NCBI GenBank assembly: GCA_002371785.1
Contig: DFGU01000079.1
Location: 6,646-24,010, forward strand
Source: Bacteroidales bacterium UBA3742
GTDB lineage: Bacteria > Bacteroidota > Bacteroidia > Bacteroidales > Paludibacteraceae
Length of the DNA stretch: 17,365 nt
Direction: 5' to 3'
Position 1 is the stretch's first letter; the number at the start of each line of letters is the position of its first letter. Below are positions 7,234 through 14,310 of the stretch, in pieces. The notes beneath the pieces were generated by a model. That model was not told where the DNA came from and ran no database searches. It was given only the letters and a program-made list of their open reading frames with translations. Position numbers and translations under genes: made by a program.

Positions 7234-10200
7234 GAAGAGGTTACTCTTCCTACATATATTCCTGCTTTGTACCGTCTTTGCATGGTCTCAGGTTGCCACC
7301 ACCTTCCCCTACGAGTGTAGCTTCGAGGAAGGTGAGGACCTGTCTGCCTGGACGCTCAACTATGGTGCGGTGCCTACCGTCGATCAGTGGATGATCGGTT
7401 CGGCGGTGCATAGCGAGGGTCGTCGATCGCTCTATATATCGGCCGACGGACAGAACCCGAACTACGGCAAGACGCCCGATATATCGGTGGCTGTCTTGAA
7501 GTACAAGTTCCCGACGGCTACCCAAACCCAGAAATACGACGTTAGTTTCGACTGGAAGGGTATGGGCGACTCCATCACCTCCAAACTCTACGTCATGGTA
7601 TGCCGTGAGCAGGACCTGACGGCTGCAGGCAACTACAACCTGGACGCTATCGTCAACCAGGTCGGCGGACGTTTGTCCAATGCGCAAGCGGGAGTATGTC
7701 AGGCGTTGGGTGAGTCGGGCGAGAAGTTCGTATGCGGTAGTGAGACATGGCAGAATGTGTCGCTTACCAACCCGGTGAGTGTCAATGCCGCCAACTCTGC
7801 CCGCAACTTTGCTATCGTCTTCATCTGGGTCAACTCCAACCAGCAGGACTCGCTGGGCCGAACCAGTATGGCGATTGATAACTTCCAGATCAACTCCGCG
7901 GCTATCAAGAAACCTGAGAATGTGATCGTTTATCCGCATTGCGAGGACTCGACGCTTATTGTCTCGTGGGAGACTTCCGGCGCGGCCAACGAATTTGATA
8001 TCCAGTATCGTAAGGTAGGTGAGACCGGTTGGACACACGGCGTGAGCGGTATCACCGAGGGCCCCGATGGCTTTATTCGCGAGGATGGTACCCGCTGCTC
8101 CTATTCGCTCAAGCGTATCTTGGAGGGCAGTTACGACGTGCGTATCCGTAGCGCCTTCTACGACCCCGAGGAGAATAAGACCCTGCGCTCCAACTATGTC
8201 TATGTGTCGCAGATTCTCGTCTATTGCCCGGACAACCACTGTATCAACTATGTCGACCTCTATAGCCCCAACGTGACTTGTACATGGGGTTACAACCCCG
8301 CTGCCCATGCCGGCGCTACGCCCTACGACAGTATAGGCGTCATCGATTTCGGTCCGGACGCTATCGAGAGCCGTCATACGCTACACGTCGATCCTACCGA
8401 GGTCGATCCGCGTACCGACAGCCTGCTGCATACCGTGCCCGACGGTGCTTTGGCATCTGTGCGTCTGGGCAACTGGCATTATATGGGCGAGGCCGAGTCT
8501 ATCACCTATGATATCCTTGTCGATTCTACCAACCAGGGTATCCTCATCTGTAAGTATGCCATCGTCTTCGAGAATCCTCCCGGACACGACGACGAAGGTC
8601 AGCCGCGTTTCAACCTCGAGGTGCTCGACCAGAACGGCAACCTCATCGACCAGAGCTGCGGACACGCCGAGTTTACGTACGAAGACGGTGTGGCTGCCGG
8701 TTGGAACATGACGCGCGACAACAAGGCCGCATGGAAGGATTGGACGACCATCGGTGTCAACCTTATGCCTTATCACGGCCAGACCATCAAGGTGCGCTTC
8801 ACCACCATGGACTGCGGTTGGTCGGGCCACTACGCGTACGCGTACTTTACTGTCGATTGCGCGAACGCGCATATAGAGACCGAGAACTGCGGTAACGACG
8901 CACAGGTGACCTGTATCGCGCCGGATGGATTTGCCTACGCTTGGTATAACCAGAACGGCGATACCGTCAGTCACGACCAGACCTTCATTGTCGATGCCAG
9001 CCGTCAGATCTATACATGCCGCGTTAGCTTCGTAGAGGAACCGGATTGCTACTTTGAGATCAAGACCACCTCGGAGCCTCGCTTCCCGGTACCCGACTAT
9101 ACCTTCGAGCCTATCTTTGGCAATTGTATGAGTCAACTCCGGTTCTCCAACCACTCGCACGTCATGAATAAGTTCGAGGGATACGAGAACCATACCTCCG
9201 AGCCATGCAACGAGAGCCTGTGGTCGTTCCGCAGCTTTGCTACAGGTCAGGTACGTACTACTACCACCACCAACCCGACCTACACCTGTCGCGAGCAGGG
9301 CGACACCATCGAGGTGACCATGACAGCCTATATCGGCGCCGACAACTCGTGCGACAGTACGCGCGTGGATACCATCATCGTGCCCAATATCATCCCGGAT
9401 TCCACGGAGTTCCACTATACCACCTGTTCCGAGAGCCCGATTAAGTTCGACGGCAAGTGGTTCGATCGCGATACCGTCTATGTCGGTACCTTCACCAACT
9501 TTGCCGGTTGCGACTCCACCTCCACACTCTACCTGAGCGTCTATCCTACGCCTAAGGATACCTATCGCCACGACTCGATATGTTCCGATGGTTCCGTCAC
9601 CGTCAATGGTGTGCGCTACAACCAGCCGCTCGATAACTATCTCATCATGATGAAGACCGTCAACGGTTGCGATAGTGCGCTCTATCTCACGCTGACCGTC
9701 AACGAGCGTATCCAGCCGCAGGTGGACTACTGGTCCTACCTCTGCGCCGACGATGGCAATCTCTACGTCACGTTCACGCTCCAGGCCGGTCAGTACGATA
9801 GTTTGCGCATCACGTTCGATACGCCTGCGCTGCGCGATACCGTCATCTATGACCCGTATGTCACGAGCATCGCTATCCCGTATCCCGCCGACATCACGCC
9901 GGGCCACTATACGGCTACCATCACGTTCTATCAGTTCTGCTGCGGACGCCACGTAGAGCGCCGCGACATAGAGATACGCTACCGTAGCTCTATCGTAGAG
10001 CAGAAGTGGAACGACGTCCTCTCGCTGCTAGCGCCGAAGTACAACGGCGGCTTCGAGTTCACGGCCTTCCAGTGGTACAAGAACGATCTTCCGCTTGAGG
10101 GTGAGACCCACTCATACCTCTATCAGCCGCTCGACTTCAACTCCGACTACTATGTCGTAGTGACCACTCCCGACGGCTCGCAGATGGCTACCTGTCCGAT

Positions 10201-10447
10201 TCGTCCCGTTTACCACGAGCAGCAATCCGACTATCCGTCTATCGTCAATGCCGGACAACTCGTGCAGCTATATATGGAGCAACCTGCCACGATATGGTAC
10301 TATACCGTATCTGGACAACTATACGCTACGTTCAGCCTGCCTCAGGGACATACCACCCTGCCTACTCCCGAGCAGCCGGGCACCTATATCCTCAAGGCGG
10401 TAGATGCCAAGGGTGAGACCAAAGCACAAGTAATGATTGTTGAATAA
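7232..10447 (+). CDS. Large T9SS-exported multi-domain surface protein (paralogue 1)
   Basis: This encodes 1071 residues. The signal peptide is about 1-20, ending FAWSQ. A jelly-roll adhesin-type domain (about 24-222; FPYECSFEEGEDLSAW at the start, MAIDNFQI at the end) is followed by an FN3-like domain (about 227-330). Next is a region of about 250 residues shared with the next gene (about 370-620; IESRH, PDGALASVRLGNW, PGHDDEGQPRF, WKDWTTIGVNL). After it come a PKD-like segment (about 617-723), two GCDS-type repeats (GCDS near residues 759 and 811) and a QKWNDVL...GGF.F..FQWYKN domain (about 920-992). The C-terminal sorting domain resembles T9SS type A (about 1005-1071, ending PGTYILKAVDAKGE...). 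Export by T9SS and surface display or adhesion are inferred from this architecture. No catalytic motif was seen. The start codon is the end of a heptamer repeat. Confidence 0.85.
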   Translation: MKRLLFLHIFLLCTVFAWSQVATTFPYECSFEEGEDLSAWTLNYGAVPTVDQWMIGSAVHSEGRRSLYISADGQNPNYGKTPDISVAVLKYKFPTATQTQKYDVSFDWKGMGDSITSKLYVMVCREQDLTAAGNYNLDAIVNQVGGRLSNAQAGVCQALGESGEKFVCGSETWQNVSLTNPVSVNAANSARNFAIVFIWVNSNQQDSLGRTSMAIDNFQINSAAIKKPENVIVYPHCEDSTLIVSWETSGAANEFDIQYRKVGETGWTHGVSGITEGPDGFIREDGTRCSYSLKRILEGSYDVRIRSAFYDPEENKTLRSNYVYVSQILVYCPDNHCINYVDLYSPNVTCTWGYNPAAHAGATPYDSIGVIDFGPDAIESRHTLHVDPTEVDPRTDSLLHTVPDGALASVRLGNWHYMGEAESITYDILVDSTNQGILICKYAIVFENPPGHDDEGQPRFNLEVLDQNGNLIDQSCGHAEFTYEDGVAAGWNMTRDNKAAWKDWTTIGVNLMPYHGQTIKVRFTTMDCGWSGHYAYAYFTVDCANAHIETENCGNDAQVTCIAPDGFAYAWYNQNGDTVSHDQTFIVDASRQIYTCRVSFVEEPDCYFEIKTTSEPRFPVPDYTFEPIFGNCMSQLRFSNHSHVMNKFEGYENHTSEPCNESLWSFRSFATGQVRTTTTTNPTYTCREQGDTIEVTMTAYIGADNSCDSTRVDTIIVPNIIPDSTEFHYTTCSESPIKFDGKWFDRDTVYVGTFTNFAGCDSTSTLYLSVYPTPKDTYRHDSICSDGSVTVNGVRYNQPLDNYLIMMKTVNGCDSALYLTLTVNERIQPQVDYWSYLCADDGNLYVTFTLQAGQYDSLRITFDTPALRDTVIYDPYVTSIAIPYPADITPGHYTATITFYQFCCGRHVERRDIEIRYRSSIVEQKWNDVLSLLAPKYNGGFEFTAFQWYKNDLPLEGETHSYLYQPLDFNSDYYVVVTTPDGSQMATCPIRPVYHEQQSDYPSIVNAGQLVQLYMEQPATIWYYTVSGQLYATFSLPQGHTTLPTPEQPGTYILKAVDAKGETKAQVMIVE

Positions 10448-10477
10448 ACCCAACGAAACATCTATAAGACTACGAAT

Positions 10478-13400
10478 ATGAAACGATTAGTCCAACTATT
10501 AGTGGTAGCAGCCGTCCTGTTTGCTGCACCCGTACACGCTGTTAGACGCTACTCCTGTAATTTCGAGGATTCGGTAGCGCGTAGCCGGTGGACCCTAAAC
10601 CCCGCGGCCAACACGCAGATACTCAGCCAGATTACCAACCGCTGGTATATCGGCGAGCCGGGTAATAATGACCGTAACGGTCACAACGGTCTCTATATCT
10701 CCGCCGATGGCGGCGAGACGGCCGGCTACCAGAACAAGGGTTGCTGGGTCTTTGCGTATGATACCATTGCACTCGATCCCATCAGCGGTGACTATACCAT
10801 GACCTTCGACTATACCGTCATGGGTAATGTGGCCAGCAATTTCGACGGTCTCTATGCCCTATGGATCCCGGATTCGATTAAGGTCAACTCCATCGCTACT
10901 TCTGCCGGCGTTGTACCTGCCCGCTATACCGACTATGTCATCCGTCTCCAGCCTACGGCTAATATGGACTATCTGGGCGGTACCGTGACGTGGCGTCAGT
11001 GTGCTGTGAAGATCAAGGGATCGGAGTGCGACGGCACGCCCCACTACCTGGCCTTCGCTTGGGCCAACGGTTCCAACCAGGCACAGCAGCCCGGCGCTAT
11101 GATCGACAATATCCTCATCTCCGATGGTCAGCCCTGCCCGCAACCGACCAATCTGGTCGTTACGCCCAACGGTACCACCGTCTCGCTCGAGTGGGAGGGT
11201 ACGGCTACCGAGTATGAGGTCAGCGCCTATTCCTACGACGGCCAGTCGTGGTCCGGACCTAAGATCGTTACCGGCAACCAGACCAACTTCACCGGACTGC
11301 CCATCGGACAGACCGACTTCATCGTACGCGCTAAGTGCGACGACGACTTCTTCAGCCTCAAGACCATTGCGTCTAAGCTAATCTACTATCCCGACCAGCT
11401 CTGCGTGGACTATCTCAACCTCAACAACGCAGTCTGCTATATCGACAACTCGTCGCCTCAGAATACCCTTACCTTCAACGACTTCAAGAAGGTAGCTCCT
11501 GTGGACTACGGTCCCTCCAACATCGAGAGCCGTCATGTTGTCCACTTCGACCGTGCCGAGTACGAACCTCGTACCGGTAGCATGGCTAAGACTGTGCCGG
11601 ACGGCGAGTTGGCTTCCGTGCGTCTGGGCAACTGGGATGCCGACGACCACGCCGAGCGTATCGAGTTTACCTTCGATGTGGATACCATCAAGTTCCCTGT
11701 CCTGCTGCTCAAGTATATGCCTATCCTTGAGGCCCCGGGTCATGACGATCATGAGAACCCGCGCTTCAAACTCGATATCTTGATCAATGGTCAGTCGATC
11801 GGTGACTGCGGACGTGCCGACTTCAACGCCAACAACGTCATGAACGGCAATACCCTCAAGCCCGAAGCCGTGCAACAGGGTTGGCATATTACCCCCAGCT
11901 CGATTTCGCAGACCTCGGCCGATATCGTCTGGAAGGAATGGACCACCGTAGGTGTCAACCTCCGCAACAAGGCTTATGCCGGTAAGCAACTTACCGCGCG
12001 CCTCACTACCCACGACTGTACTTTCTCCGCCCACTGCGGTTATGCCTACTTTACACTCGGTTGCTCCGATGGTAAACTTAAGGGCATGAAGTGCGGCGAG
12101 ATCAACCCTAAGTTCGAGGCCCCTGACGGATTCGACTATCGCTGGGCATATGCCTATAATGAGAAATACCGTCGTGCCGACGGTTCGCTGCCCGAGCAGT
12201 ATGTCCTTCACCGCGGTAAGTTCTACGATGCCGGTATGCACGATGATAGCCTCTACGTAGTGGACTGTATGTTCGTGCAAGATAGCACCTGCTTCTTCTC
12301 GCTCTATGCCTCTACCTTGGCTACCAACCCGATCTCGATTATGAGCGAACCCGTTATCGTCAAGAACTGCAAGCAGGATAAGTATGAGATCACTTTCGAT
12401 GCTTCTCAGTCCTGGGTACAGGAGATCGACCACGTCAAGGGCGATACCCTGCCCAGCAAGGCATATCATATCGAGACCTACGAGTGGAATATCGAGGGCC
12501 TGCCCTACGGCTGGTCCGATGAGGTGTCGCCTACCTTCACCTTCCCGCGTACCGGTGGCGACTACCGCGTTTCGCTTCGTACCACCTGCGGTACCTGCGA
12601 CTCCGTGCTCTACTACGACCTCCATCTCGATCCGCTCGGTCCTACCCACGAGACCCAGACCTTCGTCCTCTGCGACGATGCACGCAAGAACGGCTTCACC
12701 TGGGCTGAACGCACCGACACGCTCTACCGCACCTATGGTGTCGTAGATTCCGTCGTGCTCTTCAGCGAGGTGACTTCCTGCGATAGCATCATCTTCCTCG
12801 AGCTGGTAGAGCCCGTACGTATCTATGTGGATACCATGGTCATGGTGGACGACCTGCCGTTCAACTATCGTGGACGCACCTATACGGTCAACACCATCGA
12901 TACGATCCCCAATGCCGCTTGCGACACCACGTGGATCCTCAATTTCTCGCTCTACGAGCCGCTTCTGGCCAACATGCCGAATACCGCGTACGTGCTCTGC
13001 GAGGGTGATCCTGTGCTGACGCTTGCTTACGACATCACTCGTGGCCAGGCCCTGCGCTACTCCTATACCTTCTCGGATCCCGCTATCCCGTCTATCTCGC
13101 CGGTAGAGGGCATCCTCAAGAAGGGCCACTACGAGATACCGATTGCCATCAATCCTGCGCTCTATCCCAATGTATATGAGGGTAGCCTGTTGCTCGTTGA
13201 CTCGCTCAAGGAGTACAACATTACCATACCGTTTACCCTCACCATGCAGTACGCATCTTCGGTCATTGCTCAGCGCTGGAACGATGTCCTCGCTATCCGC
13301 AATTCAGACTACAATGGTGGTTACCAGTTCGACTCTGTTCAGTGGTACGTCAACGGCCAAGCTATCGAGGGTGCAACCGCCTTCAACTATTTCGCCGGTG

Positions 13401-13717
13401 AGGGTCAGACCCTGCAGTTCGGCCAGGAGTACAGCGCCCTGCTTACCCGTCCGGATGGCGTCAAGCTCTTTACCTGCGTCTTCGTGCCTACGGCCGTGGC
13501 TGCCGACATCACCGACATGCCGACGCTCGTACCTCCGTCCTCCGCACTGCCTGTTCGCGGACGCGGTACGGCTTACTGGTACGACTCCCTCGGACGTCGC
13601 TATAGCGGCGAGTCGTTCGACAACAGCACCATCACCACGCCCGCAACGGCCGGCTACTGGTTGCTGATGATACAGGGTGAATATACTACTACTGTCCATC
13701 CTATTATGGTTCGTTAA
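10478..13717 (+). CDS. Large T9SS-exported multi-domain surface protein (paralogue 2)
   Basis: This encodes 1079 residues, starting 30 bases after the previous stop. The signal peptide is 1-21 (cleavage after PVHA). Domain order follows the preceding protein: jelly-roll (about 24-215; GLYISADGGETAGYQN, AMIDNILI), FN3-like (about 222-300), the shared central region (about 343-620; IESRHVVHFD, PDGELASVRLGNW, PGHDDHENPRF, WKEWTTVGVNL), a PKD-like segment (about 667-718), two CDS/CDT-type repeats (about 725-830), a QRWNDVL...GGYQFDSVQWYVN domain (about 928-1000) and a T9SS-like C-terminal domain (about 1018-1079, GYWLLMIQGEYTTTVHPIMVR). The two genes probably arose by tandem duplication and then diverged widely. 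They may act together at the surface. This is an inference from adjacency and shared architecture. Confidence 0.85.
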   Translation: MKRLVQLLVVAAVLFAAPVHAVRRYSCNFEDSVARSRWTLNPAANTQILSQITNRWYIGEPGNNDRNGHNGLYISADGGETAGYQNKGCWVFAYDTIALDPISGDYTMTFDYTVMGNVASNFDGLYALWIPDSIKVNSIATSAGVVPARYTDYVIRLQPTANMDYLGGTVTWRQCAVKIKGSECDGTPHYLAFAWANGSNQAQQPGAMIDNILISDGQPCPQPTNLVVTPNGTTVSLEWEGTATEYEVSAYSYDGQSWSGPKIVTGNQTNFTGLPIGQTDFIVRAKCDDDFFSLKTIASKLIYYPDQLCVDYLNLNNAVCYIDNSSPQNTLTFNDFKKVAPVDYGPSNIESRHVVHFDRAEYEPRTGSMAKTVPDGELASVRLGNWDADDHAERIEFTFDVDTIKFPVLLLKYMPILEAPGHDDHENPRFKLDILINGQSIGDCGRADFNANNVMNGNTLKPEAVQQGWHITPSSISQTSADIVWKEWTTVGVNLRNKAYAGKQLTARLTTHDCTFSAHCGYAYFTLGCSDGKLKGMKCGEINPKFEAPDGFDYRWAYAYNEKYRRADGSLPEQYVLHRGKFYDAGMHDDSLYVVDCMFVQDSTCFFSLYASTLATNPISIMSEPVIVKNCKQDKYEITFDASQSWVQEIDHVKGDTLPSKAYHIETYEWNIEGLPYGWSDEVSPTFTFPRTGGDYRVSLRTTCGTCDSVLYYDLHLDPLGPTHETQTFVLCDDARKNGFTWAERTDTLYRTYGVVDSVVLFSEVTSCDSIIFLELVEPVRIYVDTMVMVDDLPFNYRGRTYTVNTIDTIPNAACDTTWILNFSLYEPLLANMPNTAYVLCEGDPVLTLAYDITRGQALRYSYTFSDPAIPSISPVEGILKKGHYEIPIAINPALYPNVYEGSLLLVDSLKEYNITIPFTLTMQYASSVIAQRWNDVLAIRNSDYNGGYQFDSVQWYVNGQAIEGATAFNYFAGEGQTLQFGQEYSALLTRPDGVKLFTCVFVPTAVAADITDMPTLVPPSSALPVRGRGTAYWYDSLGRRYSGESFDNSTITTPATAGYWLLMIQGEYTTTVHPIMVR

Positions 13718-13723
13718 CCCGCT

Positions 13724-14242
13724 ATGAAACGATATATCATTCTCGCCGAAGAAGGCGAACGAAGTTTAATTCCGGAAGTGGAGCAGTCGTTAGGCTGCTC
13801 CCTTCAGGAATGGGAAGTAATCATCACCGGTGTCGGAGCGATCAACGTCATCCGCTCCCTCAGTCCGCTGGATCGTGATGCCGAGTTGCTCAACATCGGC
13901 CATGCCGGTAGTGCTAATTTCGAAATAGGTACGCTCGTCGAGGTCACCGAGGTGCGTCTCAACCATCCCTGCGTCACCTATCCCGAACCCGTCTTAAAAC
14001 TATCACCAATCACCAATCACCAATCACCAATCATAAATCATAAATCACCTCTGACGCAGTCAGTCTGCTATTCCAACTGCGACTTCGTTCTTCAGTCCGA
14101 CTATCGCGACTGCGTCTTCGATATGGAGTTGGCTTTCATCGCCGCCCTGGGCTTCCGTACGCTGCATTGCATCAAGCATGTGAGCGACAACCTCTCGCTC
14201 CATACCTATCGCGAGACCGCCTCCGGCGTCGCCCCCGCCTAA
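13724..14242 (+). CDS. Nucleoside-phosphorylase-fold hydrolase (MTA/SAH nucleosidase or futalosine hydrolase-like), with in-frame repeat insert
   Basis: This encodes 172 residues, 6 bases after the previous stop. Motifs fit the PNP/MTAN superfamily: TGVGAIN (35-41), NIGHAGS (57-63), the FDMELAF segment (132-138) with Met134-Glu135 where the family places its sugar-binding Met-Glu, and VSDN (153-156) with Asp155 where the catalytic Asp is expected. The family splits N-glycosidic bonds of nucleosides such as methylthioadenosine or futalosine; the substrate cannot be told from sequence. Residues about 93-109 (SPITNHQSPIINHK core) are encoded by a heptanucleotide array between two conserved parts. 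Only 17 residues follow Asp155, about half of what E. coli MTAN has, and the stop codon is part of the next repeat array. The gene may be C-terminally shortened. Confidence 0.7.
   Translation: MKRYIILAEEGERSLIPEVEQSLGCSLQEWEVIITGVGAINVIRSLSPLDRDAELLNIGHAGSANFEIGTLVEVTEVRLNHPCVTYPEPVLKLSPITNHQSPIINHKSPLTQSVCYSNCDFVLQSDYRDCVFDMELAFIAALGFRTLHCIKHVSDNLSLHTYRETASGVAPA
14001..14049 (+). repeat. In-frame heptanucleotide array (AATCACC/AATCATA) in the hydrolase gene
   Basis: Seven heptamers: TATCACC at 14001, AATCACC at 14008, 14015 and 14022, AATCATA at 14029 and 14036, and AATCACC at 14043-14049. Read in the gene frame it gives a seven-residue period (SPITNHQ, SPIINHK, SPLT). The tandem AATCACC units have no stop codon in any forward frame. 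It interrupts the region between a conserved N-terminal half and the Met-Glu motif. Confidence 0.9.
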
Positions 14243-14309
14243 CCCATAACCCGTAACCCATAACCCATAACCCATAACCCGTAACCCGTAACCCGTAACC
14301 CGTAACCCC
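14240..14309 (+). repeat. Intergenic heptanucleotide array (TAACCCR x10)
   Basis: Ten perfect tandem units run without interruption: TAACCCA at 14240, TAACCCG at 14247, TAACCCA at 14254, 14261 and 14268, TAACCCG at 14275, 14282, 14289 and 14296, and TAACCCC at 14303-14309. The first unit provides the TAA stop of the hydrolase gene. The array ends one base before the ATG of the methyltransferase gene, so it forms the entire intergenic space. Because the unit is 7 bases and contains TAA, the array stops translation in all three forward frames. The - strand reads GGGTTAY repeats, a G-quadruplex pattern. Confidence 0.95.
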
Positions 14310-14310
14310 C

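Noticed and set aside
13715..13721. Single TAACCCG at the stop of the second cargo gene, with similar single matches near 10447 and 16871
   Set aside because: They are lone units without tandem neighbours and are expected by chance after TAA stops.
14240..14309. Telomere-like repeat (TAACCC resembles eukaryotic telomeric sequence)
   Set aside because: The unit is 7 bases, internal, between two bacterial genes, and only 70 bases long; there is no chromosome end here.
14001..14309. CRISPR array
   Set aside because: Units are 7 bases without unique spacers and no cas gene is nearby.
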